64,000 nucleotides of DNA from Phoebastria nigripes (Eukaryota; Chordata; Aves; Procellariiformes; Diomedeidae), in NCBI GenBank assembly GCA_035582835.1, contig JAYKAV010002915.1, positions 188,929-252,928 of the forward strand, written 5' to 3'. How positions within the stretch are numbered: position 1 is the first letter of the stretch; every line of letters begins with the position of its first letter. Position numbers and translations under genes: made by a program. Below, piece by piece: positions 11,736 to 23,800 of the stretch. The notes beneath the pieces were generated by a model. That model was given only the letters and a program-made list of their open reading frames with translations. It ran no database searches and was not told the origin of the DNA.

Positions 11736-12166
11736 GGGCCCTGTTGGCACTGCTTGGTTTGCTGCAGATGCGGCGCAGGGAGTTAACCCTTGGGTGATCA
11801 GTGTGTGTGCGTGATTGGTATTTGTTGCTACATTAAACTGTCCCATGGAGGCATTTCTGCTTTCTCTCAGGTACCAGGGTGGGGGATGTGGTCCCGTTCA
11901 GCAGACTGCAGGATGACCTTGTGCTTCTGGGGTGCAGCGACGGCCCTGCAGGAGCTGTAGATCTGCTTGGTCGGGGCCGGAGGTTTCCTCAGAGACTCGT
12001 CGCTCCAGCAGGGACCTGCCTGGGAAAGGCATGGCTTGAGTTCCTCCTCCATCGGCGGGCAAAGGAGCCAAACATCAGCCAGCGCCTGGAGAGAGAAGAC
12101 ATGAGGGGATCACAGGTCTCCTGTTGTGGACAGGACGCTGGGGGCGAGGGATCTGGGAGAACTCTG

Positions 12167-12328
12167 CTTTCCCCTCTTTTTTCCTTCCCTCCCTCCCTCC
12201 CTCCCTCCTTCCTTCCTTCCGCTCTCCCTCTTGCTTTCACTCTCTCCTTCTCTTTCGCTTCCTCTTTCTGTTTCTCTTTCTGTTTCTTTTTCTCTCTTTC
12301 CTCCCTTTCTTCCTCTCTTTTCCTGCCT
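12167..12328 (+). repeat. Long polypyrimidine (C/T) tract
   Basis: About 160 bp is almost purely C and T on the plus strand, beginning with a (CCCT)n/(CCTT)n run and continuing as irregular CT-rich DNA. Such homopurine-homopyrimidine tracts can form triplex (H-DNA). Low-complexity Ser/Pro/Leu frames (plus) and Glu/Lys/Arg frames (minus) crossing it are artefacts. Confidence 0.9.
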
Positions 12329-15300
12329 CCTGGACATGCCACTACTGCCACCCTGGTGCCCCTGTGCCCATCCCTCTGGCATCTGGGCTGGCAGTGGCAG
12401 AGCTGCAGAGATGGCGTGACACCCCTGCCTGTGGGGAGTCCTCCAGCAAAGCCCCAGCGCATGAAAGGGACCCGTGCCCAGGGCAAACACCGTCACCCCA
12501 TCAGCTGGGGGGGCTGTTCTCCCTGTGTCCCCTGTCATCGGGGCTGAGGTCCCTGCATGGGGTGGACAAGGTGGGCAGGGAGCAGGTGTGCATGGCTGGG
12601 AGGGCACCGCTGATGTATCAGCTATATATAACTGCACTCGCGACGTGTTGTGGCTGCGTTGACCTAAGGACGCAGGCGGATCATGGTTTTAATGTAGAGT
12701 AATTGCTATTATTACCGAGCTGGTATTATGGGGGAACAAGTCAAGCTTTGGGCACACCACTTCCTCTCCTGTGTTGTGCCCACGGGGCATCCTGTGGCCC
12801 ACGTGCAGTGGAGGTGGGACAGCATGGCAAGTTCCTGCCGGCAAAGGCAGGCATGGAGGCAGACCTGGCTTCCATCAAGGGTGTCTGGCGGGGCAGGAGG
12901 AGCCCTTTGTTCTCCCTTTCTCCCTGTCTTGGCTTGGACTATCCGCTCCTCCTGCAAGCTAGAGCCACCCTGGGGCTGCTCCCCTCTGTGTTACCCATGG
13001 CAGTGTTGGCAGAGCCGAGATGGCATCTTCGCTGTGGCCTCAGAGAGGAGGTGGTGGAGGAAGAAGGAAGGTTTCCTTCACTTCTGTGCAAAAAAGACTG
13101 GCAATCCCCCAAAGCCAGATTTTCCTACCAGGTAGAAACAATTCCCAATTCACAGGTTTCCCCCAGGGCTCCCTTGTGCTCAAGTGCCATCACCTAGAAC
13201 TGCGTTGGCAGGGCACCCACCTATTGCCTGCTCTGTGTCTCACCCACAGGACGAATAAAAATGATTAATTGGGGTTTTAGTGCATGGTCAAATGACTGCT
13301 GTAGTTACAGGATCCAGCCAGTGTCACAGCGCTCACAGCCCAGGGTTGCTCATACCATTTTGCACCCAGCTGTTCCCTGCACACCATGTGTGATGGCTGT
13401 GCCAGCTGCGCTGCTGTGATGGAGCAGCACCGATGCTTGCTCTGACACTGATCAGGCTTCCCCATCCCTTCCCAAGCCCCTGCAGGCTTAAGGCTGGTGG
13501 GTGCTGGATCAGGGCACGGTGGGAGTCAGACCCTTGCCAAGACAGTGGCGAGGTGATGGGATGCACTCACTAAGGGTCCTGCTGGGAGCACTCCCTGGGA
13601 AAGGGCACGTGCTGGGACCTGATGCTGTGTGGGGAACCTGGTCTTTGGACGGAGATGGGGCAAGAGAAGGGGGAATGTGTGGTTTGCTCATGGCAGCAGA
13701 TGGCTGGGAACAGAGGAGAGGCTACTTTCTCCTCTCGCCCCCAGCTCCCGGCATGGTGGCTTGCGCACGCAGGCAGAGGCAAGGGCAGGCAACGGGGCAC
13801 TTGGTGCCTGCACATTTCCACTGGGGAGAGTCAGAGCTTGGGCAAAAGGCATCAGAAGAGGCAGCAGGTCCTGTCCTGCCCCTGGATACTTGGGACATGG
13901 TGTTCTTTCTGAGCAATGATAAGGACAATCAATAATAAAAACAGGCAGCTGGGACGCAAGCCCAGCTTCCAGCCAGCGACCTTCAGGAGCTGGGTTACTG
14001 GAGCAAGCGCAGGCGCTCTTGGCAGTGGCAAGAGCAGTGCCTTGTCGGGAGCAAGTGGAGGGTAAACACTGCTGCTGGACGTGTGCGGTGAAGCGTGCGG
14101 CGAGCGCTGCTCGAGCGCGCGGCTGGCAGTCCCACGGCACACCCCCCGGGTGCGCAGCCCTTCACACCTCCGGGTAGCTGCCCCTACGCAGACGCTGCTG
14201 CAGCGGCTCACGTGCATGCGCACACTGTGCACCTCAGTAAAGAGCTAGGACAGTAACGAAGCTCCCACGGATGCACAGGAACGCGTGTGCTCGTTACCCT
14301 GCTAACAGCACCGGCAAGCAGGCAGGCATCACTCTGAGCACGTGCGCATGGGGGGAGACGTGGCCAGCCAAGCCTCTGGAGTAACCCTGAGCACTTACAT
14401 AACAATTTGCATTTACAAACCGCTGCACAAACATGATCCACTCGCCGAGAACACAGCTGATCTCAGCAAGATCCTGATAAAGCAAAAAAAAAAACCCAAC
14501 CCAGCTCCTGGACCCAGCTGGTCGGGACTGTTTGGGTCTTGTGACGTGGGACGGTTTGCAACGCCCTCGCCAAGCACTGGTGGTGGGGCTCCAGCTCTGC
14601 GTAACAGCCTGGAAGGTTTGAGCTGGCTGAGGGCTGATGTGGGCGTCTGTCCTGCAGCAGGTTCTGGCTCTTTCTGAGCTTCTCGGAGCTGCAATGAAGC
14701 TCAGGGTTTGCAGTTTTCCAGGGGAAAAAGGGCTGTGGGGCCATACACGGTACCACTGCCTCTTCCTGCCCCAGGGGGAGAGAGTCCTGACCCAGCCCCA
14801 CCGGGATGAAATGACCTTTTTCTGTGGGTTGCAATCAGAGGACCCCAGCCTCAGGTCAGGCTCTCACTGCCTGATGAAGATACAGGCTGTTTCTCTCTTT
14901 GCTGCCCAAAGAGCACTTCCTTCTCCTGAACATGGCCATGGCAAGGGGTTCGGGATGTGCTATTTCATGTTGTGTCCTCTGTTTTGGGGACAGGGCAGCA
15001 TCACCCCCATCAGTACTCTCAGTGGAGAGGCTCCAGCCATGGCAGTGGTACACCACAGCACTGGTGGGCACTGTGTGCCTCACACTCTTCTCTCCCACTT
15101 AGGGTCCCATGGGGGCTGGTCCTTATCCCAAGCCTGAACATGACACTGGCTGACCCCAGCTCTGCCGGCCCCATCTGGCTGTTCCTCGCTGCCACAGCTG
15201 TGTTTGACCCTCCCTGGGCATCCCAAGCCCTGCACATCTCCCCAGATCCTGTCCCATCAGCTTCCCTCAAGCAGATGTCCCTCCCTGTGCCTCTGCACCC

Positions 15301-15682
15301 CCACCTTGCCCTGGGCTGCAGCAGGGCCAGTGCAGGACCCCCAGCCCTGCTGGCATCACATGGAGGATCTCCCTTGGTTGGGCTTTGGAGAGGTGAAGGC
15401 TGTTGCTGGCACAGTCAGGAAGACATGGGCATCACGGCTCCCTTGGGGGAAGGCCGACTCTTGCACGCCACGCCTGCATGTGAGAAGAGGAGCTCACTCT
15501 TGCGTGCAGCACAGGGCAGCTGATGCTCTAAGGCACGTGCTTTCCCTGCCTGGTTCGGGAAGCCCTTCTCCTTCCCGGCACCTCCTGCCCTGTACATCTC
15601 TCCTCTTCCTCTGGGCATGTGAAGCAAGCCACCTGCTCCAGCCCTTTGAAAGTGTCTGTGGCAAAGACCCACCGAGAAAAGC
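12329..15682. other. Intergenic, no gene recognised
   Basis: No coding, RNA or repeat signal that I can support. A TATATATAA string occurs at 12623-12631 without a convincing start or exon behind it. A CpG-dense patch lies near 14090-14170. Confidence 0.55.
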
Positions 15683-15704
15683 CTAAAAATAGCCTAGAAA
15701 TAGT
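15683..15704 (+). promoter_or_regulatory. Tandem MEF2-like sites
   Basis: A perfect MEF2 consensus CTAAAAATAG (15683-15692) is followed 2 bp later by CTAGAAATAG (15695-15704), an MEF2-like variant. The 12-bp start-to-start spacing places the two sites on roughly the same helical face. A TTATCT GATA-type site follows about 25 bp downstream. This is motif evidence only. Confidence 0.35.
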
Positions 15705-18700
15705 GGAAGGGAAAAAAAAAGGGCTCTTTATCTCTCAGCAAACAGCAGAACTAGTTGCCACATGGCAAAAACGAGAGAGGAACTGGGAATTAAAAATAAC
15801 ATCCGCTCGCAGGGAGCCAGCCTGGGCCACCAACTTCCCAGCTCCTCTGCAGGCAGCCTGCCTACACAGGCAGACCGTGCTTGTGAGAACCGCACTCCTG
15901 CACCGTGTCTGAACACTGCACCCTGCTGAGCTCCCATCTGGGGGAGCGCGGGGACGTGGGGACCCATCCCAGTGTCAGCTGGATGCTCTCCGTCGCTGCA
16001 AGGACAGCTGCCCGTGCCCCTGGGGAGCCGTTCCCCTGCGGAGAGCAGGGGGACAGGGTTAGTGCCGAAACACCAGGTACACCTGGTATCACTGAACGCA
16101 AGCTTGGGCTACTGGGTTTCCCGCAGCTGCTGGCATGGAGAGCAGGGATGTGGCCGGGGAAGCCTGGGAGAAGCCATCAGAGTGAGGGGAGCCAGGCTGT
16201 GCACGTCCCCTTCCCGGGCCTGTCCCAGCCGTGGATCGGCTTGCGGGCTCCTTGTGTAGCAATAATGGGAACAGCCTGTTCACCGCTACTGCAGCCTGAG
16301 CCTAATCTAGAGGATCCGGTGCTGCCTTGCGAGGTTTCTTTGCAGGAATGGGCAGCTTTTCGTAGCAACTGGGGGAACCAGCCCCTTGCAGCCCATTCAT
16401 AGCCGACAGGCGTGCAGGCTTTTGGATGCCTGTGGCTTTTCCTTGGAAGGCGCTGGAGGCAATCAGAAAGAAGAGTTATATAGAAGCTCATTTACAGAGT
16501 CCGGTCAAGTGGATCCGGCAAATGCCCAGCACATCCTGACCCTCCTGCGGCGTGCAAAGGCCAGTTCCCTGGGGTAGGGAGCAACCTGCTTAAGGTGGCC
16601 CAGAGCTTTGCCAGGCCCTCCCTGCCATGGAGAGCAGCGAAGCCAAGTGCTTCTGATGTCAGGAGTCTCTCCTCTGCTTGACCACAAATGCACCTGCAGA
16701 CCCAGAGTGGCAGAGGAGGCTCCCGGCGAGCCCAGCTGCAGCAGCNATGCCTTATCTTACCCTCCGTGCCATTGCTTTGCTCCTCCCAGGGAGCAACGCA
16801 GTGTGCAAAGCAGTGAATAAATACCCTGGGCTCTGCTCCTCATCCCCTGGCACAACGGCAACTGCATCCCTCAGGAGGACCGCTATTTCTGATGTCCACA
16901 TTGGGGATGTCCTGCCTATGGGAAGCTCTTCCCGAGCCTGCAGGCAGCAGTTTGGGCAGCTCTGCCTTCCCACAGCCAGGACAGCCCAGAGCACTGTGCA
17001 TCTCGACTTTCTCTTCAGAGGAGCATCATAGCTGGGAGCAAGGGGACTTGAGACTGAAGAAATGGACTCCACAGGAGACTAACCTCACTGCTTTTAAATC
17101 CTGCGGGCTGGGTTTTCATTCCTGCCTTATGCTAGTTCAGCATCTGACCCGTTCCTCTTGTCTCCCTGCCAGGGGCTGCTGAGGAGCTGGTGGAAGTCAC
17201 GAGCGAGCTTCACACCGTTTCTGCCGCGCTGGGACGGGACCATGCAAGAACGGATGGAGGGCGCGCTACTGGCACGGGGGAGTGCAAAGCAGAGCTGGAG
17301 CCTGAGTTTGTCCCCAGAGCTGAAGCCTGAACCTGCCCTCGTCTCATGCAGATTGAAAACAAGTCTGCCCTGAGACCACATGAAAGTGCATGAGCCTGTA
17401 GCTTTCTTGCTGTCTCTGATCTTGCCTGTTCCCCAATGCACTTGGTGCAGAGCCGTTGAGGTTGCACAGTTCCCCAGGACACCCTGTCCTAGGTGAAGGC
17501 AAACCAAACTGGCTGCCGCAGAGCCTGCCCTCACCTTTAAAACCCTGCCGGGACATGTCCCACCCCATTCCCTCCATTGCCTGAGTGATCCATGGGGCTT
17601 CCTTGGTCAGCCCACCGGGGCTCTCCCCAGCCCCTGCCTGTGCAGAGGTTGGTGGGCAGCAGGAGAGGTGCGTTGCTGGAACATGGTGGCTCCCGAGATG
17701 GATGTGGAGAGTGGGTGTTGTGCCAGCCCTGGGGTGGTTTTTAGGACCACGGTTTCACAGGTCGGTGGGCGCCAGAGGGAGGAAGAGGACTTGCAAAACC
17801 AAATCATTTTCCCAAGACTCACAGGGCTGTCTCAGGCCAGGCCACAAGCTCCCCATGCAGCTGGCCGAGTGCCGTGGGGCGAGCATGCTGCCTGCCCTTG
17901 TGTGCCTCCTGCCTGGGCCACCGTCCCCTCCCCGCTCTGCCTTGCGCGTGGTGACTGCGGCCTGAGTCAAGGCATGATGCCTGGTCACGCTGTGGCACCC
18001 CCCAGCCTCCCGCGGCTCTCCGGTCACCACGGCACACAGCGTGACCAAAGCAGGCGAAGCTTGGGAGGGCTGTGGGTGGGTGGTCAGCCTTGCTTGTGTC
18101 CTCAGCTGGGCGAGCTCCAGCCTGAACAAGTCTGCAGCATCTCCATCTCTGCGTCCACTTGGCTTCTGCTCCATCCCTGCTTGTCCTCTCTCCTGCTCGG
18201 CTTTGCTGGCCTCCCTCTCCTTCCAGAACAGCCATGTCACTGCTTTCCTTCCCCACCTTACCCGCTCCAGCTCCTGGATGGGGCTGCAGCACACCCTGCT
18301 CCTCACCTGCTGCTCGGTCCCAGCCTGGGGGTATTTCATCCCCAGTGGCCCGGCACTGGGAGAGGGGTCTTGGCAGACTCCAGGGTGATGTGCCTGGCTC
18401 CTGGTCATCAGACACAGAATCAGGCCCTCACCACAATCCTTTGGACAGGGGCAAAACCTGTGCTAGCGATTTGGCCTCAGCCCAACCTTGCCTTCATCCC
18501 TGTAGTTGCTTGGAAGCTTCCAGTTGCTGCTGGGAACTGGGACCCTGTGTCACTGGTCGAGATGGTCTGACAGTTGAAAGGACATGTGATGCAGCCCCAG
18601 TAAGGGATGTTGGTACCCAGCTGTGGAAAAACACCCTTCCCTTTGATCAAGTAGGGGTGTCCCCCTTTGTGGGGTGGGTTTTGTGCCACCCGAGGGGATG

Positions 18701-19390
18701 TCAGAGCTGTGGATCCCAGCCCCAGTTCAGACCCGGGTGCCCAGCCTGCACAGCCGGGCAGCTCTGCTCCCAGAGCTACCATTGCCATCACTTCAGCCGG
18801 GTGCAGAGGAGCAGAGCAGCCTTGGAGGGTCTCTCAGCGTTGCTTATTTTCCCTTTGTGGCACAGAGCTCTACATGCCTCATGTCCTCACCTACTGGTGG
18901 CTGGGAAACTGAGGCACAGCACTGTGCCATGCCAGGGAGTGACACCCTCCTGGGGCTCAGATGCTGTGTGGACCCTCCTGGTCCCCAAGTGGGTGACACC
19001 TGAGTACTGCAGCCCCAGCAGTCCCTCCTTGCCTTGGGAAATGAGGCTGCCTCTACCTGGGAGAAGCACGGGCCACCCGAAGGTAACCCAAACCCACTTC
19101 CCATTGCTGCCCTTTGGCAAAGCTGTGCTGGCACGCTCCCCGGCACACGGCTCACCATGGCCTTGCTGTCCTCGTTGTTCTCTGCCCCNGTTCACAGTGG
19201 CTACGTGTAGGGCAGATGAAGGCTGTGCAGGGGGAGGACATGCTGCCGGGTTGCGCAGCGGTGTTTAACCCTTGCTCCTTCCCCTGCGCAGCTGGTGATG
19301 GCTGGGTGCAGGGTGTAGCCCAGAGGCAGCCCTGCCGCCCTGCCCATAGGGGTGCTCGGGCAGCACCCCTGAGCCCGCCGCAGGGCCGGG
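15705..19390. other. Intergenic, no gene recognised
   Basis: GC-rich DNA with long overlapping frames on both strands but no recognisable domain. A 12-bp palindrome, GGGACATGTCCC (17550-17561), and an inverted E-box pair, ACCAGGT-AC-ACCTGGT (16072-16087), are the only short motifs I noted. Confidence 0.55.
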
Positions 19391-19397
19391 AGCATGG

Positions 19398-19411
19398 CCA
19401 GGAGGTGGCAG
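19398..19411 (+). promoter_or_regulatory. CTCF-like motif
   Basis: CCAGGAGGTGGCAG fits the CTCF core CCASYAGRKGGCRS with one mismatch (G at the Y position). It lies about 300 bp from the steroid-receptor-like cluster on its right. The call is from the motif alone. Confidence 0.3.
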
Positions 19412-19690
19412 CAGCCCCTCACCGTGGTGCCAGGGCTGGGGTGCAGGGCTGAGACCTCTGCAAAGAAACATTCCTGCTGCTCTGGTCCCTTCTCTGGCAG
19501 CAAGGAGAGCACAGGGAGAGGAAGGCAGACCTCCACGCAGGGCTGCGAGGGCAGACGTCCTGGAGGGGGCTTCGGTGGCACGTTGCGGGATGAGGACCGG
19601 GGGACACGGCAGCTCTCTGCATGGCGCCTCTCTGAGCGGGCACAGCTGGGCTGTGGTTTAAGCATCTCGCCGCCAGGCCCTGCAAGGCGT

Positions 19691-19800
19691 TGTGGTTTGA
19701 GGCAGCAGCATGTGGAAGTCGGAAAGAACAAACTGTTCAGCCGCCAGCCCTTCCAGCTTCTGCTTTCGAAGTTATCTAACAGCCCAAACAAACACAGAAA
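19691..19800. promoter_or_regulatory. Candidate enhancer module with near-perfect GRE-type palindrome
   Basis: AGAACA-AAC-TGTTCA at 19725-19739 matches the steroid-receptor palindrome AGAACAnnnTGTTCT at 11 of 12 positions. Within the same 110 bp are a RUNX-type TGTGGTTT (19691-19698), a GATA-type TTATCT, and FOX-like AAACAAACA. This density of distinct sites is what a composite enhancer looks like. It lies about 43 kb from the TSC22D3 promoter and 17 kb from FAAH2. The target and activity are inferred. Confidence 0.4.
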
Positions 19801-20650
19801 GCACTGGCTCAGCCGCAGCTGGCCAGCCCAGCCCAGCAGCACAGGGCAGGCACAGCCTGTCCCGTTCCCATTCCCGCAGCCGAGCAAGCCGTGCCGGGTC
19901 ATCGCTTGCAGCTGCTCTCCGTGTGGTCGACAAGGGGCTCTGCTCCCCCGTTCCCCACCGCGGCTGTGCACCCCCTTCCGGCACCACCGCAAATGCCACC
20001 TGGCACAGGGCAGCTTCCCGGGCAACCCTCTCCAACAATGGCTGGCAGTCACTTGTCCCTGCAGAGATGCACAACCTCCGCGGCTTGGGAGGGGTTCCCT
20101 TACACTCTGCTCAGTCCTGCTTGGCCACTGGCAAACGGCACGGGATTGCTGTGCCGATGCCATGTGTTGGGATGCAAGGGTAGGGTGGAAGGACTGGCGA
20201 TGCTGCAGCCAACCTGTGCGAAGGAGAGCGCTGACCCACCACCCCTGGGTGCTTCAGTGCAACCCACGGCTCTGGAGATGGGCGCAGGCTGCTGGAGCCC
20301 ACAGCCTGGGGAGGACCCACGTGGTTCAGCCATGCATGGGGACAGGGACAAGCCTCCATGTCCCCAGACAAGCTGTGGGACCAAGAAGCTGCCAGCTTGA
20401 GGGACGTGGGAGGTGACCGCAAACAGTGCAGAGAAGGGGAAGCTGTGCCCGGAGCTGGGTAGCAGCGGAGAGCCTGGAGCAGGGTCCCATGAGTGGCCCT
20501 TCCAGCCCCAGCCCATGGCAGAAAGGGGAAACTGTGGGCTGCAACCAGCTCTGAAAAACAAGGCTGTGTTGTGGTGACTTGTCACAAGTGCCGAATTCAC
20601 ACGCGGGGGTGCAGGTGGGAGGGGGAAGTGGGAAAGGGGTGGGGAGCCCT

Positions 20651-20896
20651 GTTACGTAGAGTGAGTCCTCCAGCCTTCCTTCCTGTGGCTGTGGGCTGAG
20701 GGTATATAAACAGCTGAGCTATAATTATCTGGGGCTGGTGAGCAGCGAGCCCGAGCTCCCAGCTGCCACGGGCATGGCTGCAGGGCTGGCGGGCTCAGAG
20801 CTCCCCAGGGCTGGCACCCACGGCCCAGGTGGGCTGCTCTGCGCTGCTGGGGAGGAAGGTATGGTCCCCGGCTTGCTGCCTCTGCAACAGGAGTGA
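20651..20896 (+). promoter_or_regulatory. Candidate TATA promoter with short ORF, uncharacterised
   Basis: A GTTACGTA bZIP-type site (20651-20658) and an AP-1-like TGAGTCC precede a good TATA box, TATATAAA (20703-20710). An ATG with purine at -3 and G at +4 follows at 20774. Its frame (MAAGLAGSELPRAGTHGPGG and on) ends at 20896 after 40 codons. Potential donors, CCCAG|GTGGGC near 20828 and GAAG|GTATGG near 20858, could splice it. I recognise no family and see no second exon. Confidence 0.25.
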
Positions 20897-23800
20897 TGGG
20901 GCTGTGGAGACCCCGAAGAGGACACAGAGGCTGCGTGGAAGGAAGAGTCCCCATGGAGGGGCCCGGAGGCTGCTGGATGATTCTCCATGGGGCAGGAGAA
21001 CCCATCAGTTTATACCAGGCTGGTCCGGACTGGTCCTCACCATTGTGTTTCCCATCCAAAATTGCCACCATTTGTGAAAGGCTGGTGCAGGGAGAAGGCA
21101 CCTGCCTCTGCAGTCCTTTTTGTTTGCATTTTGACCATTTTGATCTGTCTTGCGAATCCTGCTTCGCTTCCCAGGGAAGCCCCTTGCTCCTTGCTCCTGA
21201 TGCTCCCAGCAAGTACCTGCTGGGGAAATGGGGGATGCACCAAAGATCCCATCCCCCTTCCCCAGCGGGGAAAGGAGTGTTCTTCTCCAGACCTCGGGTG
21301 CAACATCAAGAGGTCCCTCAGGCAGCTTGAGTGAAAGCAGGAAATCATATTTGGTTGGTTAAAAAGAGCCTGGCGAGGGGAACACCCCGGGGGGATGAGA
21401 GGAAGACCCCAGGGGACGGGGTACACCCTGCACCCTGGCGTGCTCAGATGCCACAAATGAACCTCTGATTCAGACTGCAAAGTCAGGCAGCTCCACCTGC
21501 TGCCATCTGCATGCGACCCAGCTCCTCCAGGAGTTTTTCGTTGTATGATAGTTGCTCTCTCCATTGCACTAAGGGGATCCAGGATGCTCGGTGTTTCAAT
21601 GGACAAAATGGACACCTGAGAGTTTTACTGGACCTTGATCTTTATAAAATTTGGGGCAGAGGTGCTCCAGGATGCATTCTGAAGGCACCGATGTCCATGA
21701 AGGTGCCCGGCATCTCTGGGTGCAGGCAGATGTTTCCCCTGACCACACCAGCACGTGTTCACCAAAGGTGGGAGGAGAGCAGAAGCAGCAGATAAGGGTC
21801 AGGGCAAGGCTAGGAACTGTTGGGGGGATTGGGAAGGGTGAGAGGGTGTTTTGGCTGGTCCTTGTGTTGCAGAAGTGCTAGTATGGTGGTAAGACAGGGC
21901 AGAGAGGGAAGGACCAGAATGAGTTTGGAGATTGTNCCCTGGAGCAGACAGAGGTGCATGGTCCGGGGTGGATGGTGGCTGCATCCCTCTGGGGGCACAC
22001 CTCACCTTTCTGCTCCCACGCGTGGGTCACATCGGGCCAGGCCAGGCTGAGATAGCTCTAATTTGGGCTGGGATTCCTGCAGCTAATGGGAAACAGTGAG
22101 CTGGGAATGATGAACTAAGACATGGCACAAAGACACCCGGTCATTGCAAAAGGCTCAGCCAAGGGCTGGCTGTAAGATGTGGAAAGTGCTTGGGGTTAGT
22201 CTGTGCTTAAAATTTCCAGCTCCTCCAGCCTCCCTGCTCTCAGCTGAGCACAGTGTTTGCTTTCACTTCCCTGCCTGGTCTCCAAGACAGACAAACGCTG
22301 GGAACTTTCCACATCCAAAACAATAAAAACAAAAGACACGCAAGAGAAAACAACGTTCAGATTTGGAAGTAAAGAAGGAATCCATCGTTTCCTACCCAAA
22401 ACCAATCCACACTTGGCGCGGAGCTGGGTAAGGAATGGAAACAGCCACCTGAAAGAGCTGAATTGGTCACAAAACAGGTCCTGGTGGCCCTGCTGGGCTG
22501 CCCAGCTTGGGGCAGGTTGTCTTTCTGGTCACTCCATGAAGCCCAAAGGCTGGGCTGCCAACCTCAGGGAGATGTTTTGGGGTATTTTAGGGCACTTTGG
22601 AGCACGCCGTTAGCTCTTGAAGAGCTCAGCACTGGTGAGCGCAGGGCTGGAGGTTGCGGGGTGAGGAGGTGTCAGGCTGTGGCTCCAGTGTCGCTGGTTG
22701 CTTGTCACAAGGAGGCAAGCTGGGTCAGGCATGGGCACACCTCCCCATGTGGAGTATGAAGATGTGCTTCATGTGATAGCCTAGGGTGGTTTGAGCTGGG
22801 TCTGGCCACCCTTGAGTCAGATCCTCTGCCCTCTGGCTATGGATTCCCGGCCCCCAGTGCTGGCTTGAGCCATTCGCATCTCACGGGGTTTTTCAGCCCG
22901 AGCCCAGTGCTCCTGCACAGGAGCTCCTTGCGGTCTTCCAGGAGCTGAGGAGGGTTGGCAGGTCTCAGCTCCCCCTGTCCCCATGCCACTTCCCACCCTG
23001 CTGAGCATTGGCTGAGAACAGCCTTCAGCCAGGGACAGCAAACGGGGGATCCTGAGTGCTTTATCAGAGATATCAAATGGCGATGGCAGGGACATGTTTG
23101 ATGACAGGACTCCAGCGGTTTGGCAGAGACCCCTTCCCCTTGCAAGAGAGAAGGGGACAAACCACCATGTGCAGGCTCTGGTCTGGATGGATGCAGGCAC
23201 AGGCATGGTCCTTGCCAATGATCTGCAGCAGGGTCAGAGCAAGGAGGAGCTCCTGCCCTGGCTCAGTGGCCAACTGCTGCTGCCTGGTATGGCAGCGCAA
23301 GCTCCTGCTGAGCAGCTCGGGAAGCAAGCCAGCGCCTGCAGCCCCGTCTCACCTGCCCCGCTCCTCCTCTCCTGCGGGGAAGGGCAAACCCGGGATTAGC
23401 TGTTCCCAGCACATTCCAGGTATTTACCTTGTGGGACTCCCGCTCCGAAGACCTTCGCTGATGAAAGACACAGACCTGGAACAGGCGTTTGGCTGACGAA
23501 AGACGCAGTGGAAGTTGCCAGCAGAGCAAGTTCCCTGTGTACTTGCATCAGGCTCCCAGGTTTCACTGGGGTGAGAGGCACGGCTAGCGCCCTGTGCCCT
23601 GCAAAACTCTTGTTTGTCTCACAGACGTCCTGTCCCAAAAAAGAGATGAGGGAGCTGCCACTGTGGTCTGGTCCTGCTGGGGAGACCGGCAGGGGAGCTG
23701 GAGAGTATGGCTACATCTGCATGGGTACCCTAGAAACAGGTTGTTTTCTTTGGTCCTCTTCCCCACTTGGCTGCCCTGGGGACAGCTGGAGCAGGGAGGG

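Noticed and set aside
12126..12486. Ser/Pro/Leu-rich plus frames and Glu/Lys/Arg-rich minus frames
   Set aside because: They are translations of the polypyrimidine tract, not proteins.
17550..17561. GGGACATGTCCC, a p53 half-site-like palindrome
   Set aside because: A functional p53 element normally needs a second half-site within about 13 bp, and none is present.
17668..19268. Overlapping long plus-strand frames (300 and 369 residues)
   Set aside because: Two different frames are open over the same DNA, as is the minus strand. There are no conserved motifs.
19394..20416. Plus-strand open frame of 340 residues
   Set aside because: It has no recognisable domain, low-complexity GC-driven composition, and an overlapping minus-strand frame of similar length (19201-20163). 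There is no promoter or splice evidence for a single-exon gene.
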